DNA from: Megalonaias nervosa
Lineage: Eukaryota > Mollusca > Bivalvia > Unionida > Unionidae
Direction of reading: 5' to 3'
Length of the DNA: 64,000 nucleotides
NCBI GenBank assembly: GCA_016617855.1
Contig: JAECUM010094071.1
Location: 80,461 to 144,460, forward strand
The position numbers and the translations under genes were made by a program. How positions within the stretch are numbered: the stretch's first letter is position 1; each line of letters begins with the position of its first letter. The notes under the pieces were generated by a model, which did no database searches, was not told the origin of the DNA, and saw nothing but the letters and a program-made list of their open reading frames with translations. Of this stretch, positions 44,333 to 56,325 are shown one piece after another.

Positions 44333-45489
44333 TTAGTCACTATAATAATCATCGGCGATTTCATTAATAAGAGATCGATATACATTAATATCCATGATGC
44401 CGCCACTAAATAATCGTTTGCAAATATCAGCTGCTTCATTAATGATTTCTGGGGAATTATTACCAGCTCTTTTTCCTCCGATGAGGATTTCTAGTCGATC
44501 AACATCAGCAAGGACATTATTGGGGCAAGTAATAAAACCACTTCCTAAACCACTTCCAGTTGCGCCTAGAGCATCTTGAAATTCTTCTTCTTCCTCTTCT
44601 CTTGGTTGTTGTGATGATGGTAATCTGATTTGTGGTGATGGTGGTAATTCTGAGTAATCACGAAATGATTGCTCAAATGTTTTTTGTTTTGGTGGTGCTT
44701 GTTGTTGTTTTATTTTTTCTTGTTGTTGTTGTCGTTCTCGTTGTTGTGCTTGTTGTTGTTTCATTACTTGTTGTTGTTGTTCTGGCGGTAATTGTATGAA
44801 GGCAATATAATTATCTATTGCACTCATATACTCAATAAATCTTGTATCATTATTTCTAGCCTGATCAACGTCATAATGTATGCGAAATATCCATTTGTAC
44901 CAGTTTTCACGGGTTATAGGTTTATTAGCATATTCAGATTTTAAAAACTGTCTTCGATTATCATAGCCTTTCACAGCAGTCGTAACTAAAATTCCTAGAG
45001 TTTCAAACCCTCTAATTTTAGTAATAGCATCTTCGGTAAATTTATCACTCAACGCAACTCTCCCCCTCGCTTCTTGTTCTTCTGGTTCTTCTGGTTCTTG
45101 TATACGACCCTTTATGTCACCTATTTCACCACGAACTTGTTCAATACCTTCAAGAATTTCCGGAACTGGCATCGCAGCAGCTATTTCGGCTGGAAGTTCA
45201 CGTAAAATTTTTTTTGTCTTTTTTGTTCTTCTTGCTATTTTTTCATTTTTTCAGTTCCTTCTGCTATTTTTCCAGTTACTTCAGCGGTTTTCTCTAACAC
45301 AGGTTGAATACCTTTAGTGGTCTCAGTGATAGGTTTAAATAATTTTTTTGTATCCTCTTCAAATTCAACTTGAGATTCCTGACGCGATTGTAGTTGTTGC
45401 TTAACAGAATTACGAACGGGTAGATATTTTTTAATTGCCTCTAGTCGCTCTCGAGCTAATTTAGCTGAGTGTGGTTCTCCAATACTCAT
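44333..45489 (-). pseudogene. Core/scaffold-like Gln-rich protein, one frameshift
   Basis: The first gene of the rightmost operon-like block. ATG 45489 and the first 12 or so codons lie inside the right terminal inverted repeat. The 84-codon first frame is helical and charged and stops at 45235-45237. A one-base change in the six-T run 45238-45243 links it to the next frame, open from there to 44333. That part includes a basic Lys/Arg stretch, a 16-aa acidic Glu/Pro segment, a Q-rich linker (about 44670-44790) and a C-terminal domain with GSGLGSGF. Probably an internal or scaffolding protein by composition; no motif identifies it. Confidence 0.65.
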
Positions 45490-45699
45490 TATTGATAATA
45501 TCTATACTGGCTGTTTAATTTATAGCAGCAGTAGAGCTGTTGAAGGACATACGTATGTGACCAGATTGTGAAAAAATCTGGTCAATTAAAGAAGTTTTCA
45601 TTATTAAGGCAAAAATGTTTTTTTAAAACCCTCGTAGGAACCCTTAATTTTCCAAAATAAGGTCTCTACAAAGTTGTAGGGTCCAGCTCTACTGCTGCT
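45453..45699 (-). repeat. Polinton right terminal inverted repeat
   Basis: Reverse complement of 30100-30335. It contains a perfect 16-bp inverted repeat (45524-45539 against 45684-45699), the internal 9-bp stem gaccagatt/aatctggtc (45559-45583) and a perfect 12-base palindrome acatacgtatgt (45547-45558). Confidence 0.93.
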
Positions 45700-45903
45700 C
45701 ATGCTACAGAATGAGTATTAGGAAGGGTGTAAAATGACTTGTTGTAGTTAGAATGCATGATTTTCTGACTACTTATTTATATAGCTAAAGTGCTTCAGAT
45801 TATGCATGAAATCCATGAACATGCTGACTGTACATTCTCTGTCTTAACTTTACAGAAATATCAAAAGACAAAAACTGTCATTAGCATGTGTATCTAAAGA
45901 TGG
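45700..45903. other. Host spacer between Polinton and hAT element
   Basis: Unique AT-rich sequence, no feature. Confidence 0.5.
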
Positions 45904-45911
45904 TTCTAGAG
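45904..45911. repeat. hAT target-site duplication, left copy
   Basis: TTCTAGAG, repeated exactly at 48495-48502. Confidence 0.95.
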
Positions 45912-48494
45912 CAGAGGTGGGCAAACTTTCCAGTGCAAGGGCCGCATACACAAATTTACAACTTCAGCGGGCCGCATAGTTCATTAAGTAAAACAATTAA
46001 TATTTGAAATAGCAAAAACAAAAGGTTTTTCTAAATAACATCATAATTAATTTTCAGTTGTTAATATGTTGTTAATATTTGAAAACTTAAACTTCAAAAG
46101 AAGCACATTTACTTGATAAACAGAGTAACATAAACAGAGTCAGTGCGAATGATGCAGCTGATCACATTCATTGACCAGTTTGTCAAAATTTGGTGACAAG
46201 TTGCTCGTGCTCATCTTTAAAACTGAGTGAAGATTTGAATCTGTGAGAAGCGATCTGTTCTTTGACTTGTTGACTTTCACAGTAGAGAAAGTCTGCTCAC
46301 AAATGTAGGTATATGCAAACAACACAGACATCTTTCTGGCAAATTCTTTCAGATTTTGAAATTTTTCTGGGTGTAGAGAAGCATAAAACTCAATCAGGGG
46401 TTTGGTTTCAAAAGTTCTTCTTAAGGAATTGTCGGCCTGCAAATCAATCAGTTCCATCTGCAGTTTTTCAGTGGCTGTTTCAATGTCACAAGCAAAGGGT
46501 GAGCTGAGCAGGTCGAACTGTTGTTCCATTGCCCTGAAATCAGTAAACCTCCAGATAAATTCTTCTTTTAAAGCCTTGATCTGACAACTGTACTTGTCAG
46601 ATAATGCTTGTGAAACAGTCTGCGTCTTCAAAAGAGGAAAATGAGCAAAGTTCTGCTCATTCTGCTGCTTGGCAAAAAGTTTAAGCCCCATTTGAAACGA
46701 TTTCACTTCCACGTACAATTCATGAGCAAATACACCTTTTCCTTGAAGTTTAGTATTCAACTCATTCAATGTTTGCATTATGTCCACAGCAAATGCAAAA
46801 TCACAAATCCATTCTTCACTCTGCATTTGTTTTGAAAAGTCACAAGATTTATCTTTCATAGAAAAAAACATGAGAATCTCTGCTTTGAGGTCTCACACCC
46901 TCTTTAGTACTTTACCCATGCTTAACCAGCGGACATTTGTGTGGTACAGCACATCAGTGAAATCAGCTTCCATATCTTCCAACAGGCTTCGGAACTGCCC
47001 GTGTTTCAGTCCCCTTGCTCTTATTGCATTCACTGCACACACGACTGGATCCACAGCATGCTTAAGATTTAAAGAAGACTTACAGAGGTTTTCTTGATGT
47101 ATGATGCAGTGAAAGGACAGTACACTGTGCAGTGGGAAATCTTCTTTAATTTTATCATTCATTAACTTCACAAAGCCGGAATGTTTACCTGTGAGTGAAG
47201 GAGCCCCATCAGTTGTAATATTTGCAATTTTTTCTAAGCTTAATCCAGATCTGATTAAACTGTTAATGACACTGTTGTACAAATCTTTCCCAGTACAAGT
47301 GTCTTTGAGAGACTCCATAGATTACAATTCCTCTGTAATGTCAAAGTTTGCATCAATTCCTCTAATAAAAATAAGCAACTGTGTAGTATCCTGAATATCA
47401 GTACTCTCATCCAAAGCAAACTAAAAACTATCACTGGCCTTTAACAGTTGCTCTTGAAGATTCACTGCAATTGCGTCTATGCGACAAACAATAGTTCTTC
47501 GTGCTAATGATATGGCTTCTACTTTTGACTTGGCTTCAGGACACACAACACTGACAGCATCAATCATACAATCTTTAGTAAATTCTGCTTCCGAAAATGG
47601 TTTGTTTTGCTTTGCGATTTTGTTGGCCAACACGAAACTTGCCTTTGTTGCATTCTCTTGTAAAGATGAAGTTTTCACAAACACAGCTTGCTGTTGTTTC
47701 AACTTTTTTAGCAGATCATTTGCTTTCTTTTGCAGTTCTTGTTTTGATAAATTTTTTCCAAAGTTACCATGCTTAGTTTGAAAGTGACGTTTCAAATTGA
47801 ACTCCTTGAAAACGGCAATAGTGTCTTGACAAATCAAACACACAGCTTTAACTCCAACATCAGTAAAGAAATACTTGTCAGTCCACTCCTTGTTAAACGT
47901 ACGGCATTCATCTTCAATTTTTCGCTTTCTAGATATCTTCAAACAACTATTCTGGGTAAACTTTGGCAGATAATAGAGCTTTTTTAAATGATCGATACGG
48001 AACTGTCAATCCCGGTAAATTCTTCACTTCAACAATTTCGCGTTAACTGCGAGTCACTCGTCTGCCATGGCGGGTCCATACACTGTTCAAAAAGTCTTTT
48101 TGGCGCGTAAGCGCGCTGGTTCCGATGACACACAGTCAAGACACACTGACGACGCACTCAGCCAATCACGAGCGTGTGAACAGTGAAAGACAACGCATGC
48201 GCGCGCGCACCTCGATCGACCCACCCGGTGGGAAAAAATCATAGATATATGAATAGAATGCGAAACAAGCCAAACAAAGTTCTATTGAAATTTCTATGGC
48301 TTTTCCCACTGGGTGGGTATTTGGCATTGCGTGGTTACATTTCTCTCAAAATTAGAAAGAAATTTTACCCTTGAGAAAATTAAATAGCGTGAACATAGGA
48401 CTTGTTCCTAGGCCGCATGAAAACCCTTGGCGGGCCGCATGAAAGCCCTTGGCAGGCCGCATGAGGCCCGCGGGCCGTAGTTTGCCCACCCCTG
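45912..48494 (-). mobile_element. hAT transposon, 2583 bp
   Basis: The ends cagaggtgggcaaact and, reversed, caggggtgggcaaact are the terminal inverted repeats of the hAT-Charlie type. Ggccgcat and gggccgcatga subterminal repeats lie at both ends, three near 48410-48470. An identical 8-bp duplication TTCTAGAG flanks the element. It carries one transposase frame on the reverse strand. Confidence 0.97.
46140..47942 (-). pseudogene. hAT transposase with BED zinc finger, three in-frame stops
   Basis: One continuous frame of about 600 codons runs leftward from about 47942 to 46140, interrupted by TAG at 47421-47423, TAA at 47322-47324 and TGA at 46893-46895, with no frameshift. The N-terminus has a BED-type finger (VCLICQDTIAVFKEFNLKRHFQTKH). 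The middle has the hAT catalytic region (ITTDGAPSLTGKHSGF, FHCIIHQENLC). The C-terminus has the dimerisation region (FAYTYICEQTFSTVKVNKSKNRS). It resembles the domain found in GTF2IRD2-type and ZBED-type domesticated proteins. The expected start codon position reads TTG, so the initiator may also be lost. Confidence 0.92.
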
Positions 48495-48502
48495 TTCTAG
48501 AG
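48495..48502. repeat. hAT target-site duplication, right copy
   Basis: TTCTAGAG, identical to 45904-45911. Confidence 0.95.
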
Positions 48503-49200
48503 TATATGTAATTTGTCAGCTTTCAAAAGTTTATGATATAAATTAATCTAGTGAACACGTGCTTTTTACACCAGATTTTCATATTTTGGCTCCCTGCCCA
48601 GGTGCCTGGAGGCCCTGGGCAGAAATCTATCATCCAAGGTAAATAAGTACAAATTTTAATTACAATGACTTTTTAAAATATTTTTGGATCAAGCTTTGTA
48701 TATGCAGTCGTGGCATGGATATACATCATGAGTATAATTGATTTTGGGTTGGAGATAGGGAAAAAGGTCATTGTATCATGTTTAGTTTGGTGTTGTATGG
48801 CACAGCAACACTTTTTATGTTTTATCATGCTGAGGCAATCAGAATAAAGTACTTTACCATAGGACATGTTGCTTTAGCCAGTCTGACTCAACTAAATCAA
48901 ACTGGTAGCCTATGGGTTAGAACCTAGAAAAATCATTGAAATCCCCACCCAGTTGCTCTATATAAACGTGCTACATATAAAAAGACTAACAAAACAAAAT
49001 TGGTCTAAATGTGTATATTTATCCTAGGGACTAACCCTATGAGCACAAATTTGGGGCGGTTACTGCATGTTAAGTTTGGGATAGCTAAACGGTTTAATTA
49101 CTCTGTTCATCTATGATTCAAGAAATGAATGATGTTATTTTGCAGATACCACAAAAATCTAGTGGTGTCTAAACCTTTGGAGATGTGTGGCAGCTTAATT
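48503..49200. other. No feature seen
   Basis: Unique sequence upstream of the HECT-like pseudogene. Its 5' part could be the lost beginning of that gene. Confidence 0.4.
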
Positions 49201-50344
49201 GAAAAATGGTGGATATACTTTAAAGAACATTGGATGAGCTAGGTCTTAGCACACTGTTTGAACGATTATAGTCAGAAAAATTAGATGCATTCATGATCAT
49301 GTAACTTCTGATAGCGAGCTGATTCATCTTGGTGTGGATACAATTGGAGATAGACATCATGTTAGGGAAACTATAAATCAAAAACTGAAAAATACATTTG
49401 CCAATGAACCTACTGAGACAGAAACAAACAATAACATAATCAGCTCAAGGGGTAGGATGGCACAAGAGATCGCACATGAACGTGCCACCTCGTTCAGTGG
49501 GCAAATAACGGGCTGGAAAAGACCAAGACCCAGCAGCCATAGTGGCAGAAAAAAAAATCTCAGTCACGTGGTTAAACTGTTCAGTTTGTGTGTTTAACAA
49601 ACAAGGGAAGCAGACCCATCCCAACTGCAATAGACAAAGAAATACTACACAAAGCAGGTTTGGGAGAGAAAAAATTCAGACTAGATGCTGATGATGAGGA
49701 CGAAGATGTAGTACAGAAATTGATGTCTGCACAGTTATATGAAAGGAATGAAACTCTGGGATTTCCACAGTTAAATAATTGTGGTGGGATATAATTACTG
49801 AGAACCTCACAAAATTGTAGAACTTTAAAACTTATTGATTGTTGCTGGTCGGTCAGAGAGCTAAAAGTTACTGTTGGCCCGCACGCAAATATATACATAA
49901 GGCCCATTCAAAAGAATTTATCAACAAAGCCACTACAAACAGGCAACATAAGGAAAATGCTAGTAAAATTCTCATGTCACGGATGCAGCAAAAAGTTAGC
50001 TCTACGTGAACTTGGAGATAATATGCAATTTTGTCCAGTTGCATTGGAATTGGACTTGCAGGACCTGGAGAGTGATGATGATTTTGTGTCTGATGTTTCA
50101 GTCAGAAACAATGAAAGAACAACATCAACTACTTCTGTTTCCTTTCAGAATAAAATTTATCAGCTCATAATAACTGATCAGTCTGATGTAGAGGCAGGAA
50201 GAGAAAATGCAACAAATGCAGAAACAATCATTTATGTCATTAATTCTAGCACAAGTAATTCTGCTACAGTAAATGCAGTTATCCATGAAAAGAGTTCAAG
50301 TACAGCAGCATCAGCAGATAATTCAAGTGCAGCAACTCCATCAA

Positions 50345-50465
50345 ATAATGCAGACAGTCTTATTTCAGTGATTGTGACACAGACAGTCCTATTTCAGTTA
50401 TTATGATACAAACAGTCCTATTTCAGTGATTATGATACAGACAGTCCTATTTCAGTGATTGTGAC
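50345..50465. repeat. Short tandem repeat inside HECT-like pseudogene
   Basis: About four copies of agacagtcctatttcagtga followed by ttatgatac. Array-length change here explains one loss of frame. Confidence 0.8.
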
Positions 50466-51885
50466 GAAGGCCATTGAATACTGTAGGACAGGAAGTATCA
50501 GTGACCGTGTGGAAATCCTGAAAATGTTTCAGGATGTCATTGTGACTGGCCGGCCATTGGAAGTGGAAGATGTAACAGTTTGTGCAGAAGGTGAGACCAA
50601 TTTCATCCTAGTGGACAGGATAAATGTATTATCCACAGGCATGGATGAAATAATTGCCATTACAAACCTCAGGAAAACACTTGAAGTGCAGTTTTATAAT
50701 GAGGTAATATCGCTTACTGAATTCTCTAAATAAATTTTATGATGTTACTGTCAAGTCCGTTAATTGGCTTTCTTCATGATGTTCCAGCAGAAATTTGTTT
50801 TTTGGATTGTTTTTTTTTTTTTACTTTTCAATAAACTACAGTTTGTATGTAACACATGATGATCACATAAAGATATGCAGTATTGTCAATAAATTGTGGT
50901 AACGCTTATTTTCTGATGAGAGTGATATAATGCATTCATGAATTGTATATGGTACATGTAGTAGGAATTTTAGTGGGTTTCAAAGTAGCAGTGACATTGA
51001 TACTTTGGTAAAGAGATTCCAGACCTATATTTTCAGACACTTTCCTAATGATATTGTCTGTCTATACAATTAACAATCATCAACAGATTTTGCAAAAAAG
51101 TCATTGGTCCACTCAAACAAATGGAACAGAAAGTCCAGTAAATGTTGCTTCTATATCAAACTTACAGTCTGCCAGTATTTTTATCATGTTGTCATAAAAT
51201 ATATGAGTCTGGCACAAGAATAGAGCCTAACACAAATTCACTTTCTGCTGGATCTACTATTAGGCAGAAAATGAAAACATTTTGTGATCTCGCTTATTGT
51301 AATTTTTAGCCATAGTCATATGTAGTTAGTTTTGCTGATGACAAGGAAAACTTAACCATATGGTATTTCTTAAGGGGTGGAAAGGAGTCAAAATAGTGTC
51401 AAAAAAAAGTTCTGCATATCGAAATACATGAACTTGTCAAAAAAATTTGACTCGAGTGTAAATGTTTGAATTTTTCTTACAGTGTATTATAAATAAATAC
51501 ACTGGTTTCCCTCATGAGAGGCCCTTCTAAAAAAGATCCCCTGCCAAAATATACCACCCAATTAATAAGAACATGCTTGTTAGACACCAGAATGGTATAC
51601 ATACATTACCAGTATCGCTAGTTGCTATCTGGTACCCTTCAACACAGAACACAAATGTATAAGGCAGCATTTGCCTAGAAGAAGTTGTGGCCTTATAAGA
51701 GATGATGCACTGTATAAGAAACTAATTTTGTTCGCAGAACATTTTGATAATCAGGTGATTGGTTTTTAGTGCCTTTTTGTGAATTCGCATAGGGTAGCAA
51801 AGCTATCAGTCATACTGAGTGTAAGAAATGCATATATGTTCATGTTCTTTCATTTCAAACATTTTCTTTTTGGTTTCTGCTGAAT
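50466..51885. other. Intron-like part of HECT pseudogene and unique sequence
   Basis: Apart from the HECT exon end at about 50703, no further feature is recognised until 51886. Confidence 0.4.
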
Positions 51886-52008
51886 ATGGATGTCCAAGGA
51901 AAAGAATTCTTCTGACTTATTCTAAAAGAAATTAAAGAAAAATATTTTGCTAATGTTTTGAGGGAACTTCTGGCATCAGACTATGAAACAATAGGCAAAG
52001 TCTTTGGT

Positions 52009-53037
52009 AATTCACATTCAGATTTGGTACTTCAATGGTTACATGTACACTTGTAAGGTGAAACTAAAGGAATAGAGCATGCTCTGGACTTGCTGAATTT
52101 GCCTTTAATATAAATGTGACTGTTATATGCATGGATATTGTGTGGATAGGCTGTGAGTTTGTCATCAAGGTATTTGATGGATATATTTTTGAATGGGCAA
52201 CATTAAAGACCAATTCATATCTTGTATTTGTTTCACTCCATGAGTAATATTTACAGCCCATTAGATATTTTGGATGGACCCTCATTCATTCAAGGTTCCA
52301 TTAGTTCTTAAGTTTAGTATTGCTTTGTATGGCAAGTGGGTCATCAAACCATAATAACCCATTTGGTTTTCTGAGCTATAGAAATCCCTTATATGGGGGT
52401 TGATTTTCTATGGAATGCATTAAGTCGGGTTTTGAATAGTGTCTTCTTAATACAGAGATTTTATTCAAGATGGTTGACTCAATCTAGTATTGACTTTTGG
52501 GAAGGCACAAGGTGTACCTATATTTCTTGGTATTTCTCTGTGAATGATGCTTATAGTTATTGTCTGATTAAGGGCAAGGGATAGATGGGAAGTCCACATC
52601 ACCATTTGGTTTGATCATGAGTTAATTGATCAGTGATTGATTGATAAAGGAACAGAGAGTGAATGGACATGCTGGTTTCATTTTTGGGATCTTACCTTCT
52701 AGGTCAAGGTCACAAATCAATATTTACATGTTTCATTCCTTTCTGTTTATATCATAAGAAGCTCTCAGAGGTAGAGAAATGAACCATGGTACAAGTATGC
52801 TTCTCAATTTGATGACACCTCATGCATCACAGTGAAGGTTTCACTGGTATGTTTTCCCCTTTTCTGCACTTTTCTGTTAGTTTGAGATAAGGGAATGAAA
52901 CATGGTTACCTTCCATGCCTGTCAAGTGACTATACAGCTCCGTATTAAAGGTCATAGCTTTCATTTTTGTGAAATTTTGTAAGCTAACTATAGTAAATGA
53001 GAGACAAAAAGTCATTTAATTTGGTCATTGGTTGTAT
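52009..53037. other. No feature seen
   Basis: Unique AT-rich sequence; short open frames without motif. Confidence 0.45.
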
Positions 53038-53042
53038 TATTA

Positions 53043-53094
<52 letters not shown>
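53038..53094. repeat. (ATT)n microsatellite
   Basis: About 18 ATT/TTA trinucleotides in a row. Confidence 0.96.
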
Positions 53095-53095
<1 letters not shown>

Positions 53096-53289
53096 GCCCT
53101 CAGTGTTCTGCAGAATAGGAAAAATCCCAAATTCATCAGTCCAAACATTCTGGAAGTCCTGTTCAACAGCATAGAAATCTCACCCTGCATAGTTAAACTG
53201 CGGAATAGTTAGGAGTCATTGGGGCTCTAGCAGGTGAGAATTGTATACTGTAACATGATTAAACTATTGTCGTCATTTCAAGCACCTTG

Positions 53290-54215
53290 TAAGACCCTAC
53301 ACTTCAGTACCAATTTTATCAGATTACTCACACTTTTGTACCTACACTTCAGTACCAATTTTATCAGATTACACACACTTCTGTACCCTACACTTCAGTA
53401 CCAATTTTATCAGATTACTCACACTTCAGTACCAATTTTATCAGATTACACACACTTCTGTACCCTACACTTCAGTACCAATTTTATCAGATTACACACA
53501 CCTCTGTACCCTGCACTTCAGTATCAATTTTATCAGATTACACACACCCTTGTACCCTGCACTTCAGTACCAATTTTATCAGATTACACACACACACCTC
53601 TGTACCCTACACTTCAGTACCAATTTTATCAGATTACACACACTTCTGTACCCTACACTTCAGTACCAATTTTATCAGATTACACACACTTCTGTACCCT
53701 ACACTTCAGTACCAATTTTATCAGATTACTCACACTTCTGTACCCTACACTTCAGTACCAATTTTATCAGATTACACACACTTCTGTACCCTACACTTCA
53801 GTACCAATTTTATCAGATTACTCACACTTCTGTACCCTACACTTCAGTACCAATTTTATCAGATTACACGCACTTCTGTACCCTACACTTCAGTACCAAT
53901 TTTATCAGATTACACGCACCTCTGTACCCTGCACTTCAGTACCAATTTTATCATATTACACACCTCTGTACCCTACACTTCAGTACCAATTTTATCAGAT
54001 TACACACACCTCTGTACTTATCAGATTTTATCAGATTAAACACACTTCTGTACCCTGCACTTCAGTACCAATTTTATCAGATTACTCACACCTCTGTACC
54101 CTACACTTCAGTACTAATTTTATCAGATTACACACACTTCTGTACCCTACACTTCGGTACTAATTTTATCAGATTACTCACACTTCTGTACCCTACACTT
54201 CCGTACTGTATTTAT
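53290..54215. repeat. Minisatellite, about 47-bp unit, about 20 copies
   Basis: Regular copies of taccctacacttcagtacca followed by attttatcagattacacacacttctg. The 309- and 238-codon open frames here arise because the unit lacks stops in two frames. They are not genes: the encoded peptide is only the repeat translated. Confidence 0.96.
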
Positions 54216-56078
54216 CAGATGATAAACCCATTCCTTATGATTAGGCTTATTGTTAGGTATATTTAATTTGTATTGTGTGTTAGCTTTTGTTCATGATTAT
54301 ATGTTATGTATATTTTATTTTTATTATGTGATTGGCCTAATTGAGGATAGGAGTTGGGCCTACATCTCTAATGTCATGTAGGGTAAATATGTTTACTAGG
54401 TTTGAGTTCAAGATGCAGCCTTAATCCTGACCTTAGAATTTCCTAGAAACAAATTCTGTTAAAGTTTGATGGAAATTTTTATTAAGATGACAGAGTAGTT
54501 GGGATCTATAAAAGATTGTCTATCATATAGTATGTTTTGGAAATAAACTTTTAACCTTCATCCTGGTCCTCAGATTTTGTCTTAAATTTTTATATTAAGG
54601 TTAATTATATTAGAATTACTATTTCCTATCTTAATATCCAAAGTGGAATCAGCCTTTAGTTGTATTTAGTTTTAATTTGAGAGTATTTGCCAAATTTATT
54701 AACTGGAATTACAAAGATTGCACTGATACTATTTGGACAAAGTCACTATTTTGAGATTATTGTGAATTTGTCAAGGAAATTTTGGATTATATCCTTGAGA
54801 TACCTCAAGACTATTGGCACATTAGCACATTCGAGGCTACTGGCACAGCACAGTAATCATAATGCACAAGTTTTCTTTATTGTTGCAGGCTGGCAGGCAG
54901 CTTCCAATGTTCCTAATTCTGTTTCATGCAACATTGATCTCTCTGACTTACAAAAAGCTGACTTCATTGGTTCAACCTCAGTTTAGTGAAGAGGGGACAA
55001 ATAATAATCAGTTTGAGAAAACCGTATGCAACTTTCTTAAGATACTTGAGAGAAATTGCAAGTGAACCCACCAACACTTTTTCCACTTCTCCAACACGAA
55101 TAACAAAATTCAGCCAAATTTTCCATGTTTCATTCTGGTGAGTGTTGTTTTTTTGTTTTTTTTTATTAAAAAAAATAAGTATTGATATCTGCACCATTCT
55201 GTTAAGATAAAAATGTAGGGCCCTAATGATTTCATAACAGAATTTTGATCTTAAGCTTCTGGAACATTTGCTTACCTAACAACAAACAAGACAAGTTTTT
55301 GTGCTTGTCAGAAAGACTCAAGTTAGTCATCAGTCTCTTTAACACCTTTCAAAGGGTACAGCACAAGAAATATACAGTTGTATCATTGCAGTAATTAAAA
55401 GCAAATCCATCCCATAAATCAGTTAGACATTTCCAGAATAATTAATGTAAAACAAAATTATATCAATTTTAATTCCTACATGTGTATTATAATAGGTGGC
55501 CTTCAGAGAAGCAGTGTGCCTGGAGAGTGTTTTGCAGTTCATCACTGGTACTGATGAGGAGTGAGTTTTTGGATTTAAAATTCCTGCAAACATCAGATTT
55601 ACATTATCTGAATCCTTTTTGCCAACAGCAAACACATGAATAAGTTGCTTAACACTGCCTCATCCTTCTCAAACACTGAAGCTACCAGATGATACAACAC
55701 TATTTCATTTGTATAATTATTCCTTTGCAAATTCTTTTTATGGATTAAAATAACCTGGTTAGTGTATTCTCTGTCATTCAAAGATAAGGAGATACTTAGG
55801 GATTGCATTCTACTTGTTGATTTTACTTTTAACGGTGTAAGCATTAGATTTGTTTTGTTTAGCTCAATTTCGTTTCTGTTATTACTTCAAACCTTTTGCA
55901 TGTACATTCACATGACAGGTGTTTTCATTGTGAGGGGTATTCCTTTCCACAGGCAAAGGTAGGATGCTGATACCTATTGTTCACACTCCAGTGTGAAAAG
56001 TAAGCCTCTTGCATTTTCTGCAGTTTCTCATACACCACTGTATGTATAGTCACACAACTTGATGACTGTATTGATCTT
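54216..56078. other. No feature seen
   Basis: Unique AT-rich sequence; open frames below 100 codons without motif. Confidence 0.45.
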
Positions 56079-56079
56079 G

Positions 56080-56325
56080 ATGTGGGGGACCCAGGTGACA
56101 GAATGATTTAAGGCACTCACCTTTAAGGATCACTCAGAAATTTACATTCTGTCAGCATTGGTTTGAGTCTAAACTCGGTCAACATAGATATGTGAGAAAA
56201 CTTGCCAATAGCTGTTGGTGGGTTTGTGGTTCTTCCAGAGGTTTTCCAGGGTTCTTCCTCCCAAATGTACTGTTGCTATGTATAGCCTATCATATGCTGA
56301 ATAATGGCATTAAACCCATAAAACA
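56080..56325 (+). repeat. tRNA-derived SINE, second family, diverged
   Basis: Body motifs gagaaaacttgccaatagct and ggttttccagggttcttcct match the copies at 8822 and 17939. The head is strongly diverged. Confidence 0.7.

Larger units (their letters stand above)
30100..45699. mobile_element. Polinton/Maverick (adintovirus-like) element, 15.6 kb
   Basis: Bounded by inverted repeats of about 240 bp. It carries the Polinton hallmark set: protein-primed-type family B DNA polymerase, retroviral-type integrase, FtsK/HerA-type packaging ATPase, adenain-like cysteine protease, putative capsid proteins, plus a virion phospholipase A2 and fibre-like protein. These are self-synthesising DNA transposons related to endogenous adintoviruses. 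Replication and structural genes are physically separated by a 1.1-kb non-coding region at 37.3-38.4 kb. The element is much richer in CpG than its flanks. No convincing 6-bp target duplication was found: bases next to the left end read agcagt and next to the right end catgct. Confidence 0.95.
49228..52008 (+). pseudogene. Decayed SAM-HECT ubiquitin-ligase-like gene
   Basis: A SAM-like segment (LDELGLSTLFER ... LIHLGVDTIGDRHHVRE) at 49230-49375 has a TAG at 49269-49271 and a frame change. Frame 49588-50400 carries AIDKEILHKAGLGEKKFRLD and then, after a TAA at 49792-49794, IYIRPIQKNL with a CxxC finger (SCHGCSKKL). A HECT N-lobe segment (GRPLEVEDVTVCAEGETNFILVDR ... LRKTLEVQFYNE) ends at a splice-donor-like gtaata near 50704. 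A further block at 51886-52006 reads EFF, then TGA, then LILKEIKEKYFANVLRELLASDYETIGKVF, the next part of the HECT fold. HECT ligases transfer ubiquitin through a C-terminal cysteine, which is absent here. SAM-HECT, G2E3-like proteins are common in bivalves and fish; this copy is dead. Confidence 0.72.

Noticed and set aside
46313..47097. + strand open frames inside the hAT element
   Set aside because: They are shadows of the transposase on the opposite strand.
47940..47942. ATG start of the hAT transposase
   Set aside because: The codon is TTG; the initiator is either lost or elsewhere.
53234..54266. Open frames of 309 and 238 codons
   Set aside because: Same explanation: a 47-bp tandem repeat read in two frames.
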